Positions 8,866 to 17,391 of a stretch of DNA of 64,000 nucleotides are shown piece by piece (positions within the stretch are counted from its first letter, which is position 1; the number at the start of each line of letters is the position of its first letter). A program made the translations under genes and the position numbers. The notes under the pieces were generated by a model that was not told where the DNA came from, ran no database searches, and saw nothing but the letters and a program-made list of their open reading frames with translations. The stretch covers positions 62,001 through 126,000 of the forward strand of contig JAJEHN010000025.1 in assembly GCA_022823665.1 (NCBI GenBank). The letters run 5' to 3'. The stretch comes from Thermoanaerobaculia bacterium. GTDB taxonomy: Bacteria > Acidobacteriota > Thermoanaerobaculia > Multivoradales > Multivoraceae.

Positions 8866-10227
8866 TCAGCCGAACCTGGCGCCCCAGTCGTCGAGCGGAA
8901 CGAACCGGCCCTCCTCGACGACGGTGTGGTACACGCTCTGGAGCCCCTGACGCCGGTCGGGACCGAACGACACGCGTTCGCTGATCCCGAGGTCGAAGTC
9001 CTCGATGGAGAAGATCGCCTCCTCCAGCCCCGCCCGATCCGGGTTCGGACCGAGGCGCCGGAGAATCTCTCCCATCAGCTTGGCGTTCAGGAATCCCTCG
9101 AGGCTGCCGAAGCTGTGCGGGAACGGCGCGTACTCCTCCTGCACCAGGTCGGCCGGCACCTGGGGGTCGTAGCGGGCCATCAGTTCCCGGTACTCCTGGA
9201 CGGCCGGGATCGAGGTGTCCTCGTAGCTGGGTACGACCTGGGAGTTGATCAACTGCCGGGTGTATCGCTCGGCATCGTCCTGCCCCTCGGTCAGGAGCTT
9301 CAGCAGGTTCTCGCTGCCGACGAAGGAGAGGTTGGCGATCGGCACGTCGAGCCCGAGGTCGACGGCGTCCCGCGCGAACGCGGCGCAGGCGGCGTACGCG
9401 CCGATGCAGATGACGGCGTCCGGTGCGACGCCCTGCAGGATCTCGACCTGCTTTCTCATGCTGCCGGTGAACTTCTCGCCGCGGCTGTAGGTCGCCTCGC
9501 CCGCCAGCCGCTCGCCGTGCTTGTCCAGGGCCGCCCTGACGCCGGCCCAGCCGCTCCGGCCGTAGGCGTCGATCTGGTAGAAGACGGCGATTCGCCGCCT
9601 GCCGATCTGCACGAGATTGTCGACCAGCCCCGCCGTCTCCTGGTTGTAGGAGGCTCGCAGGTTGAACGCGAACTCGCCGTAGGGCGGCTCCCGTTGCGGC
9701 TGGGCGCCGGTGAACGGGAAGAAGAGGAAGATCTTCTCGTCCTGGAACTTCTTGAGGATCGGGAGGACCCGGGTGACGGTCGGCGTCCCGACGTAGCCGA
9801 ACAGGGAGAAGACCTTGTCCTCCAGCATCAGCCTCATCGTGTTCTGGACGCAGGGATCGGGTTGATAGCCGTCGTCGTACAACCTCAGGCTGACCCTCCG
9901 GCCCTCGATGCCGCCGTTCTCGTTGACGTGGTTGAAGTACGCCATGGCGCCGCGGTAGAGCTCCGTGCCGAGGCCCCGGGACGGACCCGAGAAGGCGGCG
10001 GACACGCCGAGCACGATCTCTTCGTCCGTGGCGCCGCGACCTTCCGCCCGGTCCGACGACTCGGCCTCGGAGCCTCCGGATTCCTGGCCGCGGCCCGCCA
10101 CCAGCGCCGACGCGGTGAAGGGTGCGACGAGCAGCGCGGCCAGGCCGGATCGCATCACGGACTTCCTGGTGACCAGGGGACCCCACTTGCCGTCAGGCGA
10201 AGCTTCCGGTTCGAGACTGCATTGCAT
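8866..10227 (-). CDS. ABC-type (Leu/Ile/Val-like) periplasmic binding protein
   Basis: A 453-residue Peripla_BP_6 protein. The start at 10227 is supported by a strong AGGAGG six bases upstream of the ATG. A hydrophobic segment (about residues 27-45) is the export signal. The mature fold begins DEEIVLGVSAAFSGPSRGLG, with the typical ligand segments LFGYVGTPTV and FFPFTGAQP. No permease or ATPase gene is nearby; instead it is followed 1 nt later by a HAMP sensor. This suggests signalling rather than uptake, a known use of such binding proteins. It is the first gene of the four-gene run ending in the UbiA gene. Confidence 0.85.
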   Translation of the reverse strand: MQCSLEPEASPDGKWGPLVTRKSVMRSGLAALLVAPFTASALVAGRGQESGGSEAESSDRAEGRGATDEEIVLGVSAAFSGPSRGLGTELYRGAMAYFNHVNENGGIEGRRVSLRLYDDGYQPDPCVQNTMRLMLEDKVFSLFGYVGTPTVTRVLPILKKFQDEKIFLFFPFTGAQPQREPPYGEFAFNLRASYNQETAGLVDNLVQIGRRRIAVFYQIDAYGRSGWAGVRAALDKHGERLAGEATYSRGEKFTGSMRKQVEILQGVAPDAVICIGAYAACAAFARDAVDLGLDVPIANLSFVGSENLLKLLTEGQDDAERYTRQLINSQVVPSYEDTSIPAVQEYRELMARYDPQVPADLVQEEYAPFPHSFGSLEGFLNAKLMGEILRRLGPNPDRAGLEEAIFSIEDFDLGISERVSFGPDRRQGLQSVYHTVVEEGRFVPLDDWGARFG

Positions 10228-10316
10228 GAAGGTCCTCCTGTTCCGTTGGCCTGCTCGGACAATATCGCCATTCGCCGGACCACCGGACCTCGCAACGCTA
10301 GGATGCGCCTTCTGGA

Positions 10317-11861
10317 ATGAAGAACGGCCTGAAGAAGGTACTCGTCGCGAACCGCGGCGAGATCGCGGTGCGGGTGATCCGGGCGCTCCGCGAACGCGGC
10401 ATCGTCTCGGTCGCCGTCTACTCGGAGGCGGACCGCGACGGCCTGGCCGTGCAGATGGCTGACGAGGCCCACTGCATCGGCCCCGCGCCCTCGATCGAGA
10501 GCTACCTTCAGGCCGGGAGGATCGTCGACCTGGCCGCGGCCGTCGGCGCCGAAGCGATCCACCCCGGCTACGGCTTCCTGTCCGAGAACGCCGGGTTCGC
10601 GCGCCTCTGCGAGGAGCGCGGCATCGCCTTCATCGGGCCGCCCTCCGCGGCGATCGCCGCGATGGGTTCGAAGATCGAGAGCCGACGCCTGATGACCGCG
10701 GCCGGCGTACCCATCGTGCCGGGGGGCACCGACCCCCTGGCCTCCGCCGAAGCGGCCCGCGAAGCGGCAAGCGAGATCGGCTATCCGGTCATGCTCAAGG
10801 CTTCCGCCGGCGGCGGCGGCAAGGGGATGCGGCTGGTGCGCGAGGAAAGCGAACTCCAAGCGGCATTCCGGGGAGCGACCTCCGAGGCCGGCGCCAGCTT
10901 CAACGACGCCTCGGTCTACATCGAACGCTTCGTCGAGCGGCCCCGCCACGTCGAGATCCAGGTACTCGGCGACCGCCACGGCCGGATCGTCTCCCTCGGC
11001 GAACGCGAGTGCTCCCTGCAACGAAGGCACCAGAAGGTCGTCGAAGAGGCGCCGTCGCCCGCCGTCGACGCGGATCTCCGCCACCGCATGGGCGAAGCGG
11101 CGGTCCGCGCCGCGGCCGCCGTGAACTACGTCGGCGCGGGCACGGTGGAGTTCCTGCTCGATCCCCAGGGAGAGTTCTACTTCCTGGAGATGAACACGAG
11201 AATCCAGGTCGAGCATCCGGTGACCGAACTGGTCACCGGCATCGACATCGTCGCCGCCCAGCTCGACATCGCGGCCGGCGAGCCGTTGCCGGAGGCGCTG
11301 GCGAACAGCCTGGAGCCCCGCGGTCACGCGGTTGAGGTCCGGCTGTATGCGGAGGACCCGTTCCGCAACTTCGCTCCTTCACCCGGCCGGATCGAACTGC
11401 TCCAACTGCCGGAGGGTCCCGGCGTCCGGAATGACTGCGGCGTGTACGAGGGCGCCGAGGTCACGATCCACTACGACCCGATGCTGGCCAAGCTGATCGT
11501 CTGGGGGCGCGACCGGAACGACGCTCTGGCGCGGCTCAGGCGGGCCCTCGCCGAGACCCGGGTGGAGGGCATCCGCACCAACCTGCCCCTCTTCGAGCAA
11601 CTGCTCGAAGACGAGGACTTCATGACAGGCAATATGGACATCTCGATGCTCGATCGCAAGCTCGAGAACGGCGAGTTGCGGCCGGTCGCGCCGGACGACG
11701 ACGCCCTGGAGGCTGATCTTCCCGTCCTCGCCGCCGTCCTCGCCCACCTCAAGCGGGCCGAGGCGAACGGAACCGCGGCCGCGGCCGACGGCGGCGCCCC
11801 GCGGTCGAACTGGCGCCTCGCGGCGCGACGCGACGCCCGGAGGACCACGACGTGGAACTGA
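10317..11861 (+). CDS. Biotin carboxylase subunit of an acyl-CoA carboxylase
   Basis: A 514-residue biotin carboxylase: ATP-dependent carboxylation of biotin on the carrier protein encoded next. Visible are the N-terminal VLVANRGEIAVRVIRALRE, the glycine-rich ATP loop KASAGGGGKGMRLV, and EMNTRIQVEHPVTE, where the family usually has RLQVEHP. The C-terminal extension of about 50 residues is low-complexity and overlaps the carrier gene by 10 bp. The carboxyltransferase subunit is not in the window, so acetyl-, propionyl- and methylcrotonyl-CoA remain possible substrates. Confidence 0.92.
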   Translation: MKNGLKKVLVANRGEIAVRVIRALRERGIVSVAVYSEADRDGLAVQMADEAHCIGPAPSIESYLQAGRIVDLAAAVGAEAIHPGYGFLSENAGFARLCEERGIAFIGPPSAAIAAMGSKIESRRLMTAAGVPIVPGGTDPLASAEAAREAASEIGYPVMLKASAGGGGKGMRLVREESELQAAFRGATSEAGASFNDASVYIERFVERPRHVEIQVLGDRHGRIVSLGERECSLQRRHQKVVEEAPSPAVDADLRHRMGEAAVRAAAAVNYVGAGTVEFLLDPQGEFYFLEMNTRIQVEHPVTELVTGIDIVAAQLDIAAGEPLPEALANSLEPRGHAVEVRLYAEDPFRNFAPSPGRIELLQLPEGPGVRNDCGVYEGAEVTIHYDPMLAKLIVWGRDRNDALARLRRALAETRVEGIRTNLPLFEQLLEDEDFMTGNMDISMLDRKLENGELRPVAPDDDALEADLPVLAAVLAHLKRAEANGTAAAADGGAPRSNWRLAARRDARRTTTWN

Positions 11862-12361
11862 TCGTCGCCCGGTCGGCCGACGAGGTCCGCGTCGAGGTCC
11901 GCGCCGAGGCGAACGGCCACTGGACCGTCGCCGTCGACGACCGCGAGTACCGGGTCGACGCCGCGACGCTGGGACGGCCGGACGTCCTGAGCGTGATCGT
12001 CGACGGGCGCCAGGCGACGCAGAGCGTCCGCTCGCTGGGCAACGGCCTCTACGACGTCGACGGCGCCGAACTGAAGGTGATCGATCCCCGCTCCCGGGCC
12101 CTCGGCGAGGCGACGCAGCAGGGAGCAGCGGACACCTTCGAGGCAACCGCCTACATGCCCGGTCGTGTAGTGGCCGTGCTCGCGGCCGAAGGCGACGAGG
12201 TGACCTCGGGGCAGGGCGTCGTCGTGCTCGAAGCGATGAAGATGGAGAACGAAATCCAGTCGGAGATCGACGGGTGCCTCGAGCAGCTCCTGGTCGAGGT
12301 CGGCCAGACCGTCGACGGCGGCCAGCCGCTGTTCGTCGTCGCCGCCGGCGACGACGAATAG
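11852..12361 (+). CDS. Biotin carboxyl carrier protein
   Basis: A 169-residue protein whose C-terminal 75 residues are a biotinyl domain with EAMKMEN, whose second-position Lys is the biotinylated residue. The N-terminal half resembles the linker domain between the carboxylase and carrier parts of propionyl- or methylcrotonyl-CoA carboxylase alpha chains, so this looks like an alpha chain split into two overlapping genes. Its stop directly abuts the stop of the convergent DtxR-family gene, leaving no room for a terminator. Confidence 0.9.
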   Translation: MELIVARSADEVRVEVRAEANGHWTVAVDDREYRVDAATLGRPDVLSVIVDGRQATQSVRSLGNGLYDVDGAELKVIDPRSRALGEATQQGAADTFEATAYMPGRVVAVLAAEGDEVTSGQGVVVLEAMKMENEIQSEIDGCLEQLLVEVGQTVDGGQPLFVVAAGDDE

Positions 12362-13054
12362 CTAGTTCGCTTCCCGCACCAGCACCTTCGACGCCGCCGG
12401 AAAGCCCAGGCTGAACTCCCGCGCGCCCGAGACCACCGCAACGCTGCCGGCAGTCTCGTCCCGCGCCGCCACCTCGACCTGGCTGCCCGGCGCCAGCCCC
12501 TCGCGCTCCGCGAAGCGCAGGAACTCGGCGTTCTGGTCCGTCACCCGCACCACCTCGACGACCTGGTTCAGGGCGCACTTCAGGAGGCTCGGATGATCCA
12601 CCAGTTCGATGTGACCGTCGGCGCTCGGAATCGGATCGCCGTGGGGATCCACCGAGGGATGGCCGAGCATCTCGTCCATCCGCTCGATCATCCGCCCGGA
12701 AACGGAGTGCTCGAGCAGTTCGGCCTCCGAGTGGACCTCGCTCCAGTCGAAGCCCATCACGTTGACCAGGAAGAGCTCGATCAGCCGATGCCGCCTGAGT
12801 ACGTGAGTCGCCAGCTTGCGGCCCGCCGGCAGGAGCCGGACGCCGCTATACGGTTCGTAGGCGACGAGTCCGGAGTCGGCCAGGGTCTTCATCATCGCCG
12901 TGACCGAGGCGGGCGCTACCTTGAGCCGCGCCGCGATCCGACCCATCGGCACGAGCTGCGCGCCCGCCAGCCGGGCCCCCTGTCCCGCCAGAAACTCGTG
13001 CTCCGCCAGGAAGATGCACTTCAGGTAGTCCTCGACAGTGCTACTCGCGCGCAT
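12362..13054 (-). CDS. DtxR/MntR-family metal-dependent repressor
   Basis: A 230-residue regulator: an N-terminal winged helix with APASVTAMMKTLADSGLV as recognition region, then the metal-binding and dimerisation segment with HRLIELFLVNVMGFDWSEVHSEAELLEH (conserved His/Glu ligands), and a C-terminal FeoA/SH3-like domain from about residue 155. Such proteins bind Fe(II) or Mn(II) and repress metal uptake. It is unusual as the last gene of a mevalonate operon: its start overlaps the kinase gene by 14 bp. Whether it regulates this operon is not shown by the sequence. Confidence 0.88.
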   Translation of the reverse strand: MRASSTVEDYLKCIFLAEHEFLAGQGARLAGAQLVPMGRIAARLKVAPASVTAMMKTLADSGLVAYEPYSGVRLLPAGRKLATHVLRRHRLIELFLVNVMGFDWSEVHSEAELLEHSVSGRMIERMDEMLGHPSVDPHGDPIPSADGHIELVDHPSLLKCALNQVVEVVRVTDQNAEFLRFAEREGLAPGSQVEVAARDETAGSVAVVSGAREFSLGFPAASKVLVREAN

Positions 13055-13940
13055 CTTCCACCCCGCCCGGGCTCACGAGTGTACCGGCGCTCCCGGCCTC
13101 GCCGCCCGCGCACCGGAGCACCGACTCCAGGAGGCCGGGCCGGCGCCCGTCGATGATGAGCGATTCGACGCCGCGCCGAGCCAGCCTCCAGGCGGTCGAC
13201 ACGCGGTGCTCCATGCCGCCGGTGACATCGATCGCCGGTGAACTTCCGGCGGCCTCGGACGCTGCCCCGATGTTCGCCGCGTCGATGCGAGGAACGAGCC
13301 GCCCGGCGTCGTCCAGGACGCCGGCCGTGGCGCCGAGCCACACCGCCCGCCGCACGTCGATACCGAGCGGAACGAGGGCGCCGGCAAGGAACTCGAACAC
13401 GGTCTCCGTCGACGCGATCGAGGCCCCGCGCGCGCGGTCCACGACGACATCGCCCATCGTGACCGGGACCAGGCCGAGTCGCAGGGCTGCCGCCAGCGGT
13501 TCGGGCGGCGGACCGCCGGGCTCTCCGTCGTCCGCCACCAGGAACGCCGACGGCAGTTGCGAGTACGCCGGCACGCCGGCAGCGATCAGGCGGGAAACGA
13601 CCTGGCGGTGGAGTTCTTGGGCCGCCGCCTGCGTGCGCGCGATGCCCATCCGGTCCGCCGCCGAGCCCAGCCGCCGGCCGCCGGCGCCTCCCGCCAAGCC
13701 CGCGGCGCTGGCCTCCGGGTGTCCGAAGGAACCGCTGCCGTGACCGATCACGAGGCCGCCCCCAGACCACCCGGCCGCGATCTCGGCCGCCAGGCGCCGC
13801 AGGTGTTCCTTCGCGACGGTGCGCGGTTTCGTCTTGTCGGTGATCAGGCTGCCGCCGAGCTTGACCAGGGTGACGTCCAGCCGCCCGTTCGAGGCGTTCG
13901 CGGCGACGGCCGCACTCAAAGCTCGGCTCCGCCCCGCCAC
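13041..13940 (-). CDS. Isopentenyl phosphate kinase
   Basis: Amino-acid-kinase-fold enzyme that phosphorylates isopentenyl phosphate to isopentenyl diphosphate. The 299-residue chain shows KLGGSLITDK at 27-36 (ATP-binding lysines) and GHGSGSFGH at 66-74, whose last His matches the catalytic His that separates this family from glutamate-5- and other amino acid kinases. This enzyme defines the alternative mevalonate pathway known from Archaea and from some Chloroflexota such as Roseiflexus. Its gene overlaps the decarboxylase gene by 25 bp and the DtxR gene by 14 bp. The first 22 residues are a weakly conserved leader, but no closer ATG or GTG exists. Confidence 0.88.
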   Translation of the reverse strand: MAGRSRALSAAVAANASNGRLDVTLVKLGGSLITDKTKPRTVAKEHLRRLAAEIAAGWSGGGLVIGHGSGSFGHPEASAAGLAGGAGGRRLGSAADRMGIARTQAAAQELHRQVVSRLIAAGVPAYSQLPSAFLVADDGEPGGPPPEPLAAALRLGLVPVTMGDVVVDRARGASIASTETVFEFLAGALVPLGIDVRRAVWLGATAGVLDDAGRLVPRIDAANIGAASEAAGSSPAIDVTGGMEHRVSTAWRLARRGVESLIIDGRRPGLLESVLRCAGGEAGSAGTLVSPGGVEDARE

Positions 13941-14980
13941 ACGGGCGGGCCTCCGGTCCGGTCGCGCAGCACCCGCTCGACGCTGCCGAGAGCCACGAGC
14001 CGTTCCGCCACCTGCCCGGCGTCCGCCGGCTGGCAGATCACGTGGACGTTCGCGCCGGCATCCATGGTGGCGTAGGCGGCCAAGCCGTCCGCGCGCAGCT
14101 CGCGCACCGCGGCCAGTACCTCGATCGTCCCAGGCGACCAGTAGTAGACCGGCGGCCGCGAGGACATCGCGATGAGGTGCAGGTCGATCCCCTCCTCCTC
14201 GACCGCGTCGCCGAGCGCCTCGAAGTCGCGGCCATGGAGCGCGGCGCGCACCCGCTCAAGCCGCCCGTCGAGAGCGGCCAGGCGCGGCGCGAAGTACGGG
14301 CTGCTCGTGGCGCGCCGGTGGCCGTCCCGCGACGACACCTTCTTCGCTCCCGTCTCGACGACCGCGACCAGGTCGCAGAGTTCCCACGCCTGCTCGTCCA
14401 GGATCTGAACCGCCGCGTTGCCGTCCCCGTCCGGCCACTCGACGTAGCCGCCCCAGGCCGAGCGGGCGGCCGAGCCCGAACCGCTGCTCCGCGACAGGGC
14501 GGAGAGCGTCCGCGGCGCCAGGTCGAAGCCCATGCAAGCCGAGGCGGCGAGCGTCAGCGCGGTGAAACCGGAGGCCGACGAGGCGATCCCGGCGGCCGAC
14601 GGGAAGGTGTTGCCCGTCGCGATCCGGAATCCGCCCGCGTAGGGCGCCGCCGTCTGCCGCGACCATTCCCGCAGCCGATCCAGGTGCCGTCGCGTGCGCT
14701 CGACGAAGGCCGGCGGCGCTTCCGCGGCGGCCGCGGAACGGCCGGCGGCCGGCTCCTGCAACCAGTGAATCTCGTCGTCGCTGCCTTCAGGGAGCGGCGA
14801 TGCGGAGCAGATCGACCGACAGGCGTCCAGGGTCATCGACAGCGAGCGGTTGAAGGGAACGGGACCCTCGGAGTCGGCCTCGAGATCGCGGGCGCCCCAG
14901 TACTTGATGAAGGCGATGTTCGAAGGCGCCTCGGCCGTCACGGGGCCAGGCTCATGAGCCGGTTCCAGCGCGGAGTTCAT
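13916..14980 (-). CDS. Mevalonate (di)phosphate decarboxylase, probably acting on mevalonate 5-phosphate
   Basis: A 354-residue GHMP-superfamily decarboxylase. Motifs are SNIAFIKYWG (Lys26), NTFPSAAGIASSASGF, SSGSGSAARSAWGG (the active-site Ser/Arg region) and MDAGANVH (the catalytic Asp). The segment KKVSSRDGHRRATSSPYFAPR resembles haloarchaeal and Chloroflexota phosphomevalonate decarboxylases as I remember them. With isopentenyl phosphate kinase next door and no phosphomevalonate kinase in the operon, the likely product is isopentenyl phosphate. Classical diphosphomevalonate decarboxylase activity cannot be excluded from motifs alone. Confidence 0.85.
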   Translation of the reverse strand: MNSALEPAHEPGPVTAEAPSNIAFIKYWGARDLEADSEGPVPFNRSLSMTLDACRSICSASPLPEGSDDEIHWLQEPAAGRSAAAAEAPPAFVERTRRHLDRLREWSRQTAAPYAGGFRIATGNTFPSAAGIASSASGFTALTLAASACMGFDLAPRTLSALSRSSGSGSAARSAWGGYVEWPDGDGNAAVQILDEQAWELCDLVAVVETGAKKVSSRDGHRRATSSPYFAPRLAALDGRLERVRAALHGRDFEALGDAVEEEGIDLHLIAMSSRPPVYYWSPGTIEVLAAVRELRADGLAAYATMDAGANVHVICQPADAGQVAERLVALGSVERVLRDRTGGPPVWRGGAEL

Positions 14981-14991
14981 CGGCCCGGAGC

Positions 14992-16104
14992 CTACAGTCG
15001 ATCGGCCGCCCGACCCTCGAACCTCAGGCCGTCGGCGCCGATCGCCGCGTTCACGGGCTCGAGGTCCGACAGTCCGTCGACGGTCCCGGCCGGCCGGCCG
15101 GCGAGCATGCAGATCAAGGCGCCGGCCGACTCGCCCTCCAGGGCGCCGGCGCCGGAGATCTTCGCCGCGGCCCCGGCGGTTTCCACCGACGCGATCCGGC
15201 GCGCGACCGCCGGCGGCACGACGCCGAGATCGACCAGGGCGCGATGACCCTCGGCAATGGCAGACGCGGCATCCCGCGGCCCGCCATGCCGTAGCGCCGC
15301 ACGGAAGGACTCCACCGCCGCCTCGATGCGGTCGAACACGGCGGCCGTCCGCTCAGGCTCCTCGTCGTAGCGCCGGCGCACCGCCGTCACCACGGCGCCC
15401 GTGGTCTGGCCGGGCGTCCCGCTGTCGAGGATCTCGACCGCACCGGAAAGCCACTCCGGCCGCGGCAGGTCGTCGAAGCGCAGCTCGTCCCCCGCACGGC
15501 GGACGAGCAGGACGCCACCCCGCAGCACAGTCCCGCTGTCGATCCCCGACGGGAAGCCGTGTTGCCGGCGCTCCACCTCGAGTGCCGCCGCCTCGATTGC
15601 CTCGAGGTCGTCAACCAGGTTGGCCCGCCCTCCTGCCAGTGCCCGCACAGCGGCCACCACTCCGACCGCGGCCGCGGCCGAACTGCCCAGACCGGCGCCG
15701 ACCGGAAGCTGAGACCGCACCCGCAACTCCAGAGTCCTTCCCCGCAGCCGTTCCGAAGCCGGCGGCGGCACCGAGGCCAGCGCCTCGCCGACAGCAATCC
15801 GGACCAGGGCGCTCCGGTCGTTCGCCGGCCTGAACGGCGCATCGCCCCTCTCGAACGCGCACCAGCGGCGGCGGGCGTCGCGCGTGAAGTCTTCGAGCGC
15901 CGGCCAGGCGTGCTCTTCCCGGAGACCCAGGTCGGGCAGGTTCAGCCGGACCCCACCGGCGCGCGGCGGACCGATTCGTGCCTCGACGGCAAGCCGCAGA
16001 TCGACCGCAGCCACCACCGCCGACCGGCCATACACCGCCGCATGCTCCCCCATCAGGATCACCTTGCCGGGCACGCTCAACCGGACCGATTCGGCGTCGG
16101 CCAT
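14992..16104 (-). CDS. mvk: Mevalonate kinase
   Basis: A 370-residue GHMP kinase converting mevalonate to mevalonate 5-phosphate. It starts with VPGKVILMGEHAAVYGRSAV, carries the ATP loop PVGAGLGSSAAAAVG, the segment GFPSGIDSGTV with the catalytic Asp, and the C-terminal motif KISGAGALEGESAGALI in place of the usual TGAGGGGC-like loop; Gly-rich character is partly retained. It lies 9 nt after the HMG-CoA reductase gene and 11 nt before the decarboxylase gene, matching pathway order. A second GHMP kinase (phosphomevalonate kinase) is not in the cluster. Confidence 0.9.
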   Translation of the reverse strand: MADAESVRLSVPGKVILMGEHAAVYGRSAVVAAVDLRLAVEARIGPPRAGGVRLNLPDLGLREEHAWPALEDFTRDARRRWCAFERGDAPFRPANDRSALVRIAVGEALASVPPPASERLRGRTLELRVRSQLPVGAGLGSSAAAAVGVVAAVRALAGGRANLVDDLEAIEAAALEVERRQHGFPSGIDSGTVLRGGVLLVRRAGDELRFDDLPRPEWLSGAVEILDSGTPGQTTGAVVTAVRRRYDEEPERTAAVFDRIEAAVESFRAALRHGGPRDAASAIAEGHRALVDLGVVPPAVARRIASVETAGAAAKISGAGALEGESAGALICMLAGRPAGTVDGLSDLEPVNAAIGADGLRFEGRAADRL

Positions 16105-16113
16105 GGACGGCGA

Positions 16114-17391
16114 TCAGCCGGCGCTTGCGGCGCTGGAGCGGCCCAGCCGTTCGTGCGCCCGCGCCAGGTCACGCGACGTGAACGCCGCGGTCAGGGACAG
16201 TTCGCCGGCCAGGACGACCGCGCCGACGATCTCGGCCAGCCGGCGCACGGCCGCGCCCGGCCGCTCCGCGTCGGGCCGCACGCCCATCACGTCCAGCGCC
16301 TCGCGCTGGGTGTCCAGGCCCGTGCCGCCGCCGATCGCCGCCAGGGGGCAATCCGGCATGTAGATCGAGGCGTAGACCGAGCCGTCTTCGCGGGCCTCGA
16401 ACGAGGCGACCCCCATCGCGCCCTCCACGACGTGGGCGAGGTCCTGGCCGCAGGCGACGAAGACCGCCGCCAGCACGTTCGCGAACTGCGCGTTGAAGGC
16501 GAGGGCGCCGGCCGCCACGGAACCGAGCAGGTTCTTCCGGTAGGCCACGTCCTGTAGCGCCTTCGCCTCCGACTTGAGGACCTTCCGCACGGTCGTCTCG
16601 TCGAGCACGACCTCGGCGTGAATCCGCTTGCCACGGCCGAGCTGGTAGTTGACCGCGGAGGGTTTCTTGTCGACGCAGTAGTTGCCGGACAGCGCGACGC
16701 ACTGGACGCCGGTTTCCGGCTCGATCAACTCGGACACGAGGCGGTCGCAGGCGATCGTCACCATGTTCATGCCCATCGCGTCGCCTGTCCCGAAGCGGAA
16801 CCGAAGGAACACGGTGCTGCCGACGACCGACGGCCGGATCTCCCGGAGCTCCAGGAAGCGGCTCGTTTCGTGAGCCTTGGCGCGGATCGTCTCCTCGTTC
16901 GCTTCCAGCCACTCCAGCAGCCGCCTGGTCTCGTCGATCCCCGTCGTGCGGAAAACGGGGGCCCGGGTCATCCCCACGTCCTCGACGTAGACGGTGGCGC
17001 CGCCCGCGGCGGTGATCGCACGGCAGCCCCGGTTGACGCTGGCGAGCAGGGCGCCCTCGGTCGTCGCCATCGGCACGCAGACCGTGCCGTCGATCTCGCT
17101 GCCCCGTACGTGGACCGGCCCGGCGACGCCCATCGGCACCTGGGCGGCGCCGATGAAGTTCTCGCAGTTCTGGGTCGAGGCCCGTTCGCCGTCCAGGGCG
17201 TAGCTGCCGATCGCCGTGAGCGGACCGCTGCCGGTCGCCAGGTCCAGGGCCCGGCGGCGCACGGCTGCCTGTCCCGCGGCATCGAGGCCGGCCGGCGGCC
17301 GGTGGAAGCCGCGCTCCGAGCCGGCGATCTCGGCCGCCGCGGCCTCGAGTTCGGGGGCCAGTTCGGAGCCGGAATCCAGCCGATCAGCCAT
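16114..17391 (-). CDS. hmgR: Hydroxymethylglutaryl-CoA reductase, class I-like
   Basis: Makes mevalonate from HMG-CoA with NAD(P)H. In the 425-residue chain I see ENFIGAAQVPMGVAGPVH, the catalytic Glu in PMATTEGALLAS, the Lys in DKKPSAVN, the Asp in GDAMGMNM, and a C-terminal His in RAHERLGRS. The N-terminal membrane domain of eukaryotic enzymes is absent, as in Archaea and bacteria. It overlaps the isomerase gene by 8 bp upstream. HMG-CoA synthase and acetoacetyl-CoA thiolase are not in the window. Confidence 0.93.
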   Translation of the reverse strand: MADRLDSGSELAPELEAAAAEIAGSERGFHRPPAGLDAAGQAAVRRRALDLATGSGPLTAIGSYALDGERASTQNCENFIGAAQVPMGVAGPVHVRGSEIDGTVCVPMATTEGALLASVNRGCRAITAAGGATVYVEDVGMTRAPVFRTTGIDETRRLLEWLEANEETIRAKAHETSRFLELREIRPSVVGSTVFLRFRFGTGDAMGMNMVTIACDRLVSELIEPETGVQCVALSGNYCVDKKPSAVNYQLGRGKRIHAEVVLDETTVRKVLKSEAKALQDVAYRKNLLGSVAAGALAFNAQFANVLAAVFVACGQDLAHVVEGAMGVASFEAREDGSVYASIYMPDCPLAAIGGGTGLDTQREALDVMGVRPDAERPGAAVRRLAEIVGAVVLAGELSLTAAFTSRDLARAHERLGRSSAASAG

